From an uncultured Verrucomicrobiota bacterium (GTDB taxonomy: Bacteria; Verrucomicrobiota; Verrucomicrobiia; Limisphaerales; UBA9464), in contig CAIYXO010000399.1 of assembly GCA_903930165.1 (NCBI GenBank), positions 1-9,368 of the forward strand: a stretch of 9,368 nt of DNA. The letters are read 5' to 3'. The notes under the pieces are model-generated. The model searched no databases. It worked only from the letters and a program-made list of their open reading frames with translations, and was not told the DNA's origin. Position 1 is the first letter of the stretch. Each line of letters begins with the position of its first letter. Shown here one piece after another: positions 1 through 6,387 of this stretch. The position numbers and the translations under genes were made by a program.

Positions 1-1
1 C

Positions 2-772
2 CTCAGCGCCGACCTCGTGGCCCAACACCTGTATGCGGACCAGGTCTTCGACGCGTCGTCCCTGCTCGACGGGCTCGGAGCGGTGCGGTCGACGGTGCAC
101 AGCCTCTCGGCGCATCCCTCGTTGCGATGGAGCCCGACCGCATCTCTGCGGCTCGACGCAGGATTCCAATGGCAGAGGCAGAATTTCGAGACGCCGCTCG
201 ACGGATTCTGGAACGTCGGACCGAGGGTTTCCGCGGGTTGGGATTACCGGGCAGGTTCCTCGGTCGAACTCCAATGGAGACTGGAGGACCGCGCCTACGA
301 TTCGCGGCCCGCGGCGAACCTGCTGGGCATCCCGGAACCGGACACCCTCGCGCGCTTCACGCAGATGCAGACCGAACTGGTGTGGCGACATCAGTGGACC
401 GAGAAGCCGAGGTTCCGCACCACCGTGCGGTTGTTCCACCAGGGCAACCGGGACGAGGAGGTGGGATTCTACGACTTCGACCGGACGGGTGTCGCCACGA
501 CCCTGCGTCTTGATGGTCGGCTTTGGACGGCTTCGCTGTCCGGCCGTTGGAGCCACTGGAGCTATGCGCGCCAGTTCATCTCGCCGGCGCCCGAGGACCT
601 CTTCACCTACCGTCGCCGCGACGACCTGGAGTTGACGCTCCGCGTCCAACGGCGGTTCGGGAACCACCTCACCGTGTTCGTCGAGGAACTCTACGAGCGC
701 CAGGACTCGAACGTGGTGCTGGAGACCTTTGACGCCCACACCGTCCAGGCCGGCCTCGAATGGGAGTTCTAG
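2..772 (+). CDS. Outer-membrane beta-barrel-like protein, C-terminal part (5' end outside window)
   Basis: The frame is open from the left edge, so only the last 256 residues are visible. A GTG at 17 is internal and there is no reason to start there. The protein is a series of short stretches with alternating polar and hydrophobic or aromatic residues, for example 'SVELQWRLEDR', 'TELVWRHQW' and 'TASLSGRWSHW'. These are separated by short Asp/Pro/Gly-rich turns. It ends in 'AGLEWEF'. Alternating strands plus a terminal phenylalanine are the usual signature of a Gram-negative outer-membrane barrel, where the last Phe is read by the BAM machinery. There is no cysteine and no long hydrophobic helix in the visible part. 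I cannot assign a family or substrate. The histidine kinase follows after four bases, so the two are probably co-transcribed. The barrel call rests on residue pattern only. Confidence 0.72.
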   Translation, partial: LSADLVAQHLYADQVFDASSLLDGLGAVRSTVHSLSAHPSLRWSPTASLRLDAGFQWQRQNFETPLDGFWNVGPRVSAGWDYRAGSSVELQWRLEDRAYDSRPAANLLGIPEPDTLARFTQMQTELVWRHQWTEKPRFRTTVRLFHQGNRDEEVGFYDFDRTGVATTLRLDGRLWTASLSGRWSHWSYARQFISPAPEDLFTYRRRDDLELTLRVQRRFGNHLTVFVEELYERQDSNVVLETFDAHTVQAGLEWEF

Positions 773-776
773 TGCA

Positions 777-2159
777 ATGAGACATCGGTCCCTAGGATTC
801 GGCGAAACCATGCTTTTCCGTCGGACGGCCCCGATCCCGTTGACCACCGCCCTCGCGGCGCTGGTCGCGCTCGGGATCCTCGTGGCGACGGTCCTGCTCA
901 CTCGGCGACGGCTCCAGGAGGACCTCCATTCCCTGCTGGCCGTGAGGGAGGCCCGTTCGGTGTCGTCGTTGTTCGAGGGACGCCTTTCCGCGCTGCGCTC
1001 CGAGGGCTTCGACGATCCGCTTCTGGCGGCGGTCGAGTTCGCTGCGTTGCCCCAGATGGAGAACCTCCGTGGGGTGACCCTCTACGACGCGGAGGGCCGG
1101 TTTCCTTCCCGGTTGGTCGGCGAGGATGCCGTGCCGCCGCCCATGGTGACGTCGGGTGTTCCGGCAGTTCCGGGTTTGCCTGCCGCGCAATTCATACCGG
1201 GCAACGGCATTGCCGGCGCTCGGCTGCGGGTGCATTTCCCATTGCGCGACGAGGTCGGTGCGGTCGGCGGGATCCTGGCCTTGGAACTGGACGCCTCCGG
1301 CCTCGAGCAAGAGTACCTGCGGATGGACCATGCCTTGCGCCGGCAGGGGGCGTTGACGCTCGTCCTTTCCGGGTTCGCGCTGGCCGCGGCCCTGGCGGTC
1401 GCCTTCTCCGGTCTGGCCCACGCCAACCGCCTGCTGGCCGAACGCACCCGGCTTCTCGAGCAGACCAACCGCGAATTGAGCCTCGCGAACAGGACCGGTG
1501 CCGTCGGTGCCGTCGCCTCTCACCTCGTCCATGGCCTCCGCGGTCCGCTCGCCGGGCTGCAGGCGTTCGTCGCCGGACTCGCCGACGGTGGGACGGACGG
1601 CGCGGGCGTCGCCGACGCGCGCGACACCGCGCGCCGGATGAAGGCGATGATCGATGAAGTCGTGCGGGTGCTGCGCGACGACTCCGGGCTTCTTGGACAC
1701 GAGGTTCCGGTGGCGGAGCTGCTTCCGATCCTGGCGCGGGGGATTCCCCCTGCCTGTGTCGCCCGCGGGGTCTCGCTCCGCATCGAAGGAGATTCCCTGC
1801 GACGCCTCGGCAACCGCGAGGCCAACCTGCTTCTGTTGATCCTTGAGAACCTGGTCGCCAACGCGGCGCAGGCTTCACCGGACGGCGCTGAGGTCCGCGT
1901 TCTCCTTGCCGGAACTGCGGACGGAACGCTCGAGTTTCGGGTGGTCGATTCCGGGTCCGGGATCCCGGATCGACTTCGGGCGGATCTCTTCCAGCCGACG
2001 ATATCCTCGCGACCCGACGGCGCCGGCATTGGGCTGGCGATCACCCGGAGGCTCGCCTTGGCCATGGGCGCCGAGGTCGCCCTCGAGTCCACGGGACCCG
2101 GTGGTTCCGTGTTCCTCCTGCGCATTCCACCGGCACGGGCTGCGGGGAACGCCGGTTGA
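777..2159 (+). CDS. Membrane sensor histidine kinase with atypical H box
   Basis: This is a 460-residue two-TM sensor kinase. Its order is TM1 (about 22-41), a periplasmic sensor of about 150 residues, TM2 (about 193-215), a short coiled linker, a dimerisation/phospho-acceptor helix and a HATPase domain. The sensor includes 'GVTLYDAEGRF', which resembles a Cache/PAS-like strand pair. The H box reads 'SHLVHGLRGPLAGL' with the likely phospho-acceptor at His252. The ATPase motifs are intact: N box E357-N358-x3-N362, D391-S-G393-S-G395, and G2 box G415-A-G-I-G419-L. Residue 253, next to the His, is Gly where HisKA kinases usually have Glu or Asp. I chose ATG 777 because GGGAG (762-766) lies 10 bases upstream and it just clears the previous stop. 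ATG 810, also in frame, is the alternative. No response regulator is visible, so its partner and signal are unknown. Confidence 0.92.
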   Translation: MRHRSLGFGETMLFRRTAPIPLTTALAALVALGILVATVLLTRRRLQEDLHSLLAVREARSVSSLFEGRLSALRSEGFDDPLLAAVEFAALPQMENLRGVTLYDAEGRFPSRLVGEDAVPPPMVTSGVPAVPGLPAAQFIPGNGIAGARLRVHFPLRDEVGAVGGILALELDASGLEQEYLRMDHALRRQGALTLVLSGFALAAALAVAFSGLAHANRLLAERTRLLEQTNRELSLANRTGAVGAVASHLVHGLRGPLAGLQAFVAGLADGGTDGAGVADARDTARRMKAMIDEVVRVLRDDSGLLGHEVPVAELLPILARGIPPACVARGVSLRIEGDSLRRLGNREANLLLLILENLVANAAQASPDGAEVRVLLAGTADGTLEFRVVDSGSGIPDRLRADLFQPTISSRPDGAGIGLAITRRLALAMGAEVALESTGPGGSVFLLRIPPARAAGNAG

Positions 2160-2211
2160 CCGGCATTGCCAGCGACACCTGTGAGGGACTATCCCGGTCC
2201 GGTTTCCCGAG

Positions 2212-4407
2212 ATGAGTCCGACAACTGGTATGCCGCCGATGTCCCCCAGGGTCCCTGTCGTGGTGTCCCTCTGGCTCCTGTTGCTGGAGATGGTGTCCGC
2301 CGACCCGAACCATCCGCTGGACTGGAAGTGGTCCAATCCTTCCCCGTCCGGGACCGCGGTCAGCGGCCTCGCCTGGCGGACCAACCGGCTGTATCTGGCC
2401 CCCGGGGAACGGGGACGTCTCCAGGTCGCCACGGATCCCACGTCGTGGCGGACCGTCGTCACCGGTACGACGAAGTCCCTGCGCGCCGCCGCCTACCTTG
2501 GGAACCGCGCGGTCGTGGTGGGCGAGGCGGGCGTCGTGCTGTGGTCCGACGACGACCAGTTCCGAAAGGTCGAAACCGGCCGCACCAACTGGATCGAGGG
2601 CGTCGCCGCGTCGACGGATCGACTGGTCGCGGTCGGCGACGCGGGCCTCGTGCTGGTGAGCACCAACGGCGTCGACTGGACCGCCTCGGCGAGCGGCACC
2701 ACCCAATGGCTTCGGGCGGTCGCCTACGGTTCGGGGCTCTTCCTTGTGGTCGGCGAAGGCGGCTACGTGGCGAGCAGTCCGGATGGCCGTACCTGGACCC
2801 AGAGAGCCGCGGGCAGGGTCTCGGTCGCCCTCAACGCCGTGGCCCCGGTCGGCACCGGCTTTCTCGCCGTCGGCGACAACGGCACGGTGCTTTCCAGCCG
2901 CGGCACCCAGCTCAGCCAATGGGACGCCTCGCGCATCAACACCACCCTGCCGCTCTTGTCCGTGGTCGCTCCGAGCGCTTCGGAACGCCTCGTCGGCGGT
3001 GGCGGCGAATGTTGGTTCGGCATCCAGGTCGCCAACAGCTTCGTCTGGTCCTCCGAGGTCACCGGCCTCCGCGCATCGCCCGCGCCCGTGGCCGAGTATC
3101 AGGCGCTCGTCTTCGACGGATCCCGCATCGTCGCCGGCACCCGAAGCGGCGTGTTCGCGTTGGGAACCCGATCCCTCTCCTTCGCCGGATTCTCATGGAG
3201 CCACACCGCGCCCGTGGGACGTTCCACCGTATGGGACTCCACGTTCGTCACCGCCGAGTCCACCAACATCACGGTGCGGCTCGAGGCAGGAGTCCCGGTC
3301 CTCTCCACCAACAGCGCTCCCAGCACCTTCCGCGTGGCCGTCGGTGAACGCGCGCAGATCCTCGACAGCGTGGACGGACGCTCCTGGAACGTCGGGCTCT
3401 CCCCCGCGTCCGCGACCAACACCGACTACTTCGGGATCGCCGCCCGGCCTGGTCTCGTCCTCGCCGCCGGATCCGGCGGCGCCATCGCCCGCAGCCTCCC
3501 GGAGTTCCTGCCCTCCATCACCACCAACCGACTCACCAACGGCACCGTGGTGTCCACGGTCGTCGTCACCAACCGCATCAACCTGCTCGGCATCGCCTGG
3601 GACGCCGTCGTCTCCGGCGTGACCACCGACCTCCAGGGTGTCGCCATGTCCGACACGCTGGCCGTGGTCGCCGGTTCCCGCGGTGCGATCCTCACCAGCA
3701 CGAACGGGTCGAATTGGACGCGCCGCACCTCCGGAACCACGGCGTTCCTGTCGTCGGTCGCCTCCTGGCCCGGCGGCTTCGTCGCCACCGGCGAGGCCGG
3801 AACGATCTTGACCAGCCCTGACGGGATCCGTTGGACGACATCGGCCGTCCCGGCCACGGGTTGGCTCTGGAAGGTGCGCTGGTTGCAGGACCGCTTGGTG
3901 GCCGTGGGCCAGGGCGGCGCCGTCCTCAGCAGCACCAACGGGCTCGACTGGACCCGCCACGACACCGGCACCAACGTCTGGTGGAACGACGTCGTCCGGA
4001 CCTCCGACGCCTACTACCTAGCGGGCGACTCCGGACTGGTCGCGGTCTCTGACGATCTCCACCCATGGAGCGTCGTCCCCTTGCCGACGCTGCGGAACCT
4101 CTACACCGCCACCGCCATGGATGACCGTCTCGTGGTCGCCGGTGCCAGCGGGGGAATCCTCCGCGCACGCCTCGCTGCCTACCCGCAGCCCGTCCGTTTG
4201 CAGGGATTCCCGAAGGCGCCGGACGACAGCCTGTTCCTCTTCGAAGGGGAACCCGACCAACCCTTCGTCTTCGAACGGTCCGACGACCTCCTCGAATGGA
4301 CCGACGCGAACGACTTCGAGATCACCGATTCCTCGGGGCTGCTGATCCTCGTGGACACCACCACCAACGCAGTGCCGACGCAGTTCTACCGCACCCGTTC
4401 GCCTTGA
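2212..4407 (+). CDS. Secreted multi-repeat beta-propeller-like protein (BNR/Ycf48-like repeats)
   Basis: The product has 731 residues. The N-terminus is a signal peptide: a hydrophobic run at about 14-28, then 'MVSA' before Asp-Pro, giving a likely cut after residue 30. The mature part is built from units of about 39 residues. Each has a 'VAVGExGxVLxS' strand and an Asp/Asn-Gly-x-x-Trp-Thr turn, as in 'STNGVDWT', like sialidase/BNR and Ycf48-type propeller blades. The last 75 residues are a separate small domain with 'ERSDDLLEWT' (about 688-697) and 'QFYRTRSP' at the very end. I recall this ending from many exported Verrucomicrobiota proteins. The start is uncertain: ATG 2212, 2230 and 2239 are all in frame, none has a good ribosome site, and all keep the signal peptide. 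No catalytic sialidase residues were recognised, so binding, scaffold or surface roles are as likely as an enzyme. It lies 52 bases after the kinase and may share its transcript. Confidence 0.83.
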   Translation: MSPTTGMPPMSPRVPVVVSLWLLLLEMVSADPNHPLDWKWSNPSPSGTAVSGLAWRTNRLYLAPGERGRLQVATDPTSWRTVVTGTTKSLRAAAYLGNRAVVVGEAGVVLWSDDDQFRKVETGRTNWIEGVAASTDRLVAVGDAGLVLVSTNGVDWTASASGTTQWLRAVAYGSGLFLVVGEGGYVASSPDGRTWTQRAAGRVSVALNAVAPVGTGFLAVGDNGTVLSSRGTQLSQWDASRINTTLPLLSVVAPSASERLVGGGGECWFGIQVANSFVWSSEVTGLRASPAPVAEYQALVFDGSRIVAGTRSGVFALGTRSLSFAGFSWSHTAPVGRSTVWDSTFVTAESTNITVRLEAGVPVLSTNSAPSTFRVAVGERAQILDSVDGRSWNVGLSPASATNTDYFGIAARPGLVLAAGSGGAIARSLPEFLPSITTNRLTNGTVVSTVVVTNRINLLGIAWDAVVSGVTTDLQGVAMSDTLAVVAGSRGAILTSTNGSNWTRRTSGTTAFLSSVASWPGGFVATGEAGTILTSPDGIRWTTSAVPATGWLWKVRWLQDRLVAVGQGGAVLSSTNGLDWTRHDTGTNVWWNDVVRTSDAYYLAGDSGLVAVSDDLHPWSVVPLPTLRNLYTATAMDDRLVVAGASGGILRARLAAYPQPVRLQGFPKAPDDSLFLFEGEPDQPFVFERSDDLLEWTDANDFEITDSSGLLILVDTTTNAVPTQFYRTRSP
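2431..4071 (+). repeat. Tandem ~39-residue (117-base) propeller repeats within the secreted protein
   Basis: Aligned anchor residues (the S/T before the D/N-G-x-x-W turn) fall at residues 74, 112, 150, 189, 229, 386, 428, 496, 535, 574 and 613. Neighbouring anchors are 38-42 residues apart. The 229-386 gap is 157 residues, almost exactly four units, and contains degenerate units. The 428-496 gap is one unit plus about 29 extra residues rich in Thr and Asn. That gives about 14 units, which would suit two seven-bladed propellers. The DNA of units at 2659 and 3931 is nearly identical over 24 bases, with 2 differences, so some units look recently duplicated or homogenised. The count of 14 depends on my hand alignment. 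Confidence 0.7.
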
Positions 4408-4579
4408 TCCGTTCGGAGCGGAGTCGATCCTCACGCAGGAGCGCCAAGGCGCCAACGGGGTGACGGATCCGGGATCGGGAATGCGATCACCGTCGGGTTC
4501 GAGTTGCCTCTTCGTGGGTCGGGCTGTCTTCGGTTGCCTTCCCAGCGGACTTGCGGCCAATCCCTTCTGCACCGTTCCG
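4408..4579. other. Convergent intergenic gap, no convincing terminator
   Basis: The gap lies between the 3' ends of the propeller gene (+) and the metallopeptidase gene (-). I looked for a stem followed by a T-run on both strands and found none. Only short imperfect pairings are present, such as GACGG (4462-4466) with CCGTC (4490-4494) and the palindrome CGGATCCG. Termination may be Rho-dependent or may use a weak hairpin. The gap also holds a short stretch resembling a dispersed repeat, listed separately. Confidence 0.5.
4430..4458. repeat. Possible relic of a dispersed 'CACGCA..GCGCCAAGGCGCCAA' intergenic repeat
   Basis: The stretch contains CACGCAGGAGCGCC followed by AAGGCGCCAACGG, with an internal inverted repeat GCGCC-AA-GGCGC (4441-4452). 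From memory, elements of the type 'cacgcaaaggcgccaaggcgcaaag' occur between genes in many large bacterial genomes. This copy sits in the convergent gap, where such elements tend to collect. Only one copy is in the window, so repetition cannot be shown here. Confidence 0.28.
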
Positions 4580-4957
4580 CTAGGTCAGGCCCCGCTCGTC
4601 CATGCCGTCCTCGTCCAATCCCAGGTAGTGCCCGAACTCGTGGAGGAAGGTGATGCGGATTTCCTCTCGATAGATCTCCTCATCGCCGTCGGCGTAGTCC
4701 CAGAGGTTCTGGAGGAACAGCCGGATCTCCCTGGGAACCGGGCTCGCCTCGAAATCCGCCACTCCCACCGGGTCGCCCGTGTACAGGCCCAACAGGTCGG
4801 GATCCCAACCCTCCTCGATCAACGCGTCGTCCGGATAGGACTGGTACCGCACCGGCACGGCGGCCACGTGGGGCTTCAGGTCGGCCGGAAGCGCGGCGCA
4901 TGTGGAGGCAACTTCCTCCTCGGCAATCCGCACCAGCTCGTTCCAGGAATCGGACAT
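4580..4957 (-). CDS. Small zincin-type metallopeptidase family protein
   Basis: This is a 125-residue cytosolic-looking protein with no signal peptide or TM segment. Near its C-terminus is the zinc site H106-E107-x-x-H110-x-x-G113-x-D115. His106 and His110 would bind zinc, Glu107 would act as base and Asp115 is the likely third ligand. Upstream, 'LLGLYTGDPVG' and 'PREIRLFLQNL' match the layout I know for the compact 'possibly zinc metallo-peptidase' family (Zincin_1, Pfam PF06262), whose members are about 120-130 residues. Substrates are unknown for most of that family. The frame stays open to 5143, but the extra residues are Cys/Arg/Ser-rich and unlike the family. ATG 4957 ('MSDSWNEL') therefore fits best, with ATG 4963 two codons upstream nearly equal. 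Neither has a clear ribosome site. It is divergent from atpB across a shared control region. Confidence 0.9.
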   Translation of the reverse strand: MSDSWNELVRIAEEEVASTCAALPADLKPHVAAVPVRYQSYPDDALIEEGWDPDLLGLYTGDPVGVADFEASPVPREIRLFLQNLWDYADGDEEIYREEIRITFLHEFGHYLGLDEDGMDERGLT

Positions 4958-4998
4958 GCCCATGACAAAAATGGGGAATCGCCTTCGGGTCAATTCCC

Positions 4999-5010
4999 GC
5001 GGAAATCCGC
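4999..5010. promoter_or_regulatory. Short inverted repeat GCGGA-AA-TCCGC in metallopeptidase leader
   Basis: These are perfect 5-bp arms with a 2-base spacer, 42 bases upstream of the metallopeptidase ATG on the minus strand. The site is too short to be a strong RNA hairpin. It could be a half-site pair for a DNA-binding protein or chance in GC-rich DNA. Confidence 0.2.
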
Positions 5011-5051
5011 AACTTCGTGCCCAGGCAGAGTCCAAGCCACCGAAAAACCTC

Positions 5052-5069
5052 TTGTGAAACATTTCACAA
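5052..5069. promoter_or_regulatory. Perfect CRP/FNR-type palindromic operator
   Basis: TTGTGAAACATTTCACAA is a perfect inverted repeat with 8-bp arms and a CA centre. It contains TGTGA-N6-TCACA exactly, the consensus bound by CRP and close relatives in the CRP/FNR family. It is AT-rich in an otherwise GC-rich region. Its centre is about 96 bases upstream of atpB and about 103 bases upstream of the metallopeptidase start, so it could act on one or both divergent promoters. No clear -35/-10 pair could be chosen on either side, so activator and repressor roles cannot be separated. The match is seen in the sequence; the regulator is inferred. Confidence 0.6.
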
Positions 5070-5111
5070 TCCCCCAGCGTCCCGGCGCTTTTCGATGGAC
5101 TACCTTCGGGT

Positions 5112-5125
5112 GACGCATGCGCGTC
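5112..5125. promoter_or_regulatory. Inverted repeat GACGC-ATGC-GCGTC in atpB leader
   Basis: Perfect 5-bp arms surround ATGC, ending 31 bases before the atpB ATG. In RNA it could form a small GC-rich hairpin; in DNA it includes the palindrome GCATGC. It lies between the CRP-like site and atpB. Function is unknown, and chance is possible at this GC content. Confidence 0.22.
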
Positions 5126-5156
5126 CCCGCATGTCGTCGACATTGGAACTGTTCAC

Positions 5157-6122
5157 ATGCGCTTGCCCAGTTTGCTCAAGGTGATGGCCCTGTTGGTGGG
5201 GACCGCGACGGCGGTCCTTGGTGCGGAGCATGCCGTCGAGGCGGCCACGGCGGCTGCCCATGGCGCTGCCACCCATGCGGCGCACGCGGCTCACGCCGAG
5301 GAGGGTCTCCCCCTCGCCGCGCCGGTCATCTACGAGATCGGGGCCTTCAAGGTGACCAACTCGATGCTGGTCATGGCCATCGTCGCCTTGGGCCTGATCA
5401 CCTTCGCCCAGCTGGCCACCCGCAACATCCAGATGGTCCCCAAGGGCCTCCAGAACTTCGCCGAATGGATCGTGGAATCCCTCCGCGACTTCCTGGGCGG
5501 CATCCTCGGCCCGAAGCTGGCCAAGGACACCTTCTGGTTCTTCGCCACCGTCTTCCTCTTCATCGCCTCGGCGAACTGGTTCGGCCTGCTGCCCGGTGTC
5601 GGCTCGATCGGATTCGGCCATCCCGACGCCAACGGCGCCCTGCACCACATCTCCCGCCCGATCCTCCGCGGCGCCGACGCCGACCTGAACATGACCTTGG
5701 CCTTGGCCGTGGGCTTTTTCGCCTGCTGGCTGATCTGGTCCATCAAGGCCAACGGCGTCGGAGGCTTCCTCTCCCACATCTTCGTCTATCACGGCGAGGA
5801 CAAGGGCATTCTCAAGGTGCTGCTGCTGGTGATGTTCTTCCTGGTCGGATTCCTCGAGGTCATCTCGATCATGATCCGTCCCATCTCGTTGACCTTCCGT
5901 CTCTTCGGAAACATATACGCCGGCGAATCCCTGCTGGAGACCATGCTCAACCTCGGCGGGCCGATGTTCGGCTGGCTCGTGGCGCTTCCCTTCTACGGGC
6001 TGGAGCTCATGGTCGGCCTGATCCAGGCGCTCGTCTTCACGCTTCTCACCGCGGTCTTCACCTCGCTCATGTGCACGCACTCCGAGGAGCACGCGCACGC
6101 GGAAGAGGGCGGACACCACTGA
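5157..6122 (+). CDS. atpB: F-type ATP synthase subunit a
   Basis: Subunit a forms the two half-channels through which protons reach and leave the c-ring. The 321-residue product has a signal-like N-terminus (about 5-22, possible cut after Ala23). An Ala/His-rich stretch follows (His25, 35, 40, 43, 46), then membrane segments at about 68-88, 125-147, 178-196, 219-240, 245-265 and 270-303. The invariant arginine is Arg248 in 'SLTFRLFGNIYAGE', equal to E. coli Arg210. Glu257 matches Glu219, Gln290 matches Gln252, and Glu283 stands where E. coli has His245. The C-terminus is also His-rich (His308, 312, 314, 320, 321, with Cys306). At 321 residues it is longer than E. coli's 271, mostly at the N-terminus. 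ATG 5157 has a weak TTGGAA site 8 bases upstream. It is the first gene of the operon; no atpI precedes it. Confidence 0.97.
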   Translation: MRLPSLLKVMALLVGTATAVLGAEHAVEAATAAAHGAATHAAHAAHAEEGLPLAAPVIYEIGAFKVTNSMLVMAIVALGLITFAQLATRNIQMVPKGLQNFAEWIVESLRDFLGGILGPKLAKDTFWFFATVFLFIASANWFGLLPGVGSIGFGHPDANGALHHISRPILRGADADLNMTLALAVGFFACWLIWSIKANGVGGFLSHIFVYHGEDKGILKVLLLVMFFLVGFLEVISIMIRPISLTFRLFGNIYAGESLLETMLNLGGPMFGWLVALPFYGLELMVGLIQALVFTLLTAVFTSLMCTHSEEHAHAEEGGHH

Positions 6123-6194
6123 TTGACAGGATTTCGGCCGTCGGACCGTGGCAAGTTCTGCGGGGGCGGCCGTGAAACACCAAAGAAAGAACAC

Positions 6195-6383
6195 ATGCAA
6201 GGAAACATCGCCATCGCCGGCGCCGCCCTGGGCGGCACGATCGCCCTCGGACTCATCGGCTTCAAGGCCGCTGAAGCCGTCGGCCGCAATCCGGGTGCTT
6301 CGGGCAAGATCCTCGTGCAGGCGCTCCTGAGCGCCGCGCTCGCGGAAGGCGCCCTGATCATCACCATCCTGATGGGCAAGTAA
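6195..6383 (+). CDS. atpE: F-type ATP synthase subunit c (short)
   Basis: Subunit c is the proton-carrying rotor subunit, present in about 8-17 copies per ring. The product is 62 residues: helix 1 (about 4-29), the polar loop R31-N32-P33-G34-A35 (E. coli has R-Q-P) and helix 2 (about 37-60). The ion-binding carboxylate is Glu51 in 'AALAEGALI'. Leu18 occupies the place of Gln32 of sodium-binding c subunits and Gly52 the place of their Ser/Thr, so proton coupling is expected. Only 11 residues follow Glu51, against about 18 after Asp61 in E. coli. ATG 6195 is chosen: the frame runs back to TTG 6123, but those residues do not resemble subunit c. The upstream AAAGAAAGAA is a weak purine-rich ribosome site. 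It follows atpB by 72 bases and is followed by a strong hairpin, both of which could adjust its output. Confidence 0.96.
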   Translation: MQGNIAIAGAALGGTIALGLIGFKAAEAVGRNPGASGKILVQALLSAALAEGALIITILMGK

Positions 6384-6387
6384 CCCT

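Noticed and set aside
729..776. TTG 729 as start of the histidine kinase
   Set aside because: It would overlap the barrel gene by 44 bases and add residues of no membrane-protein character. ATG 777 has a GGGAG site at proper spacing.
2166..3347. Plus-strand frame overlapping the propeller gene in another phase
   Set aside because: The Arg/Gly/Pro-rich product is typical of an off-frame read of a GC-rich gene. The 2212 frame has a signal peptide and clean repeats.
4462..4494. Terminator hairpin GACGG...CCGTC in the convergent gap
   Set aside because: It has only 5 bp, a long loop and no T-run on either strand.
4958..5143. Upstream extension of the metallopeptidase to the far end of its open frame
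   Set aside because: The added residues do not look like the family, the total of 187 is too long for it, and the extension would run through the CRP-like palindrome.
6149..6163. TGGCAAG...TGC as a sigma-54 promoter before atpE
   Set aside because: The GG-to-GC distance is 10 bases, two short of the strict -24/-12 spacing.
5100..6200. Minus-strand open frame opposite atpB (366 codons)
   Set aside because: It is a shadow of atpB: low-complexity Glu/Gln/Gly/Asp-rich product with no family resemblance.
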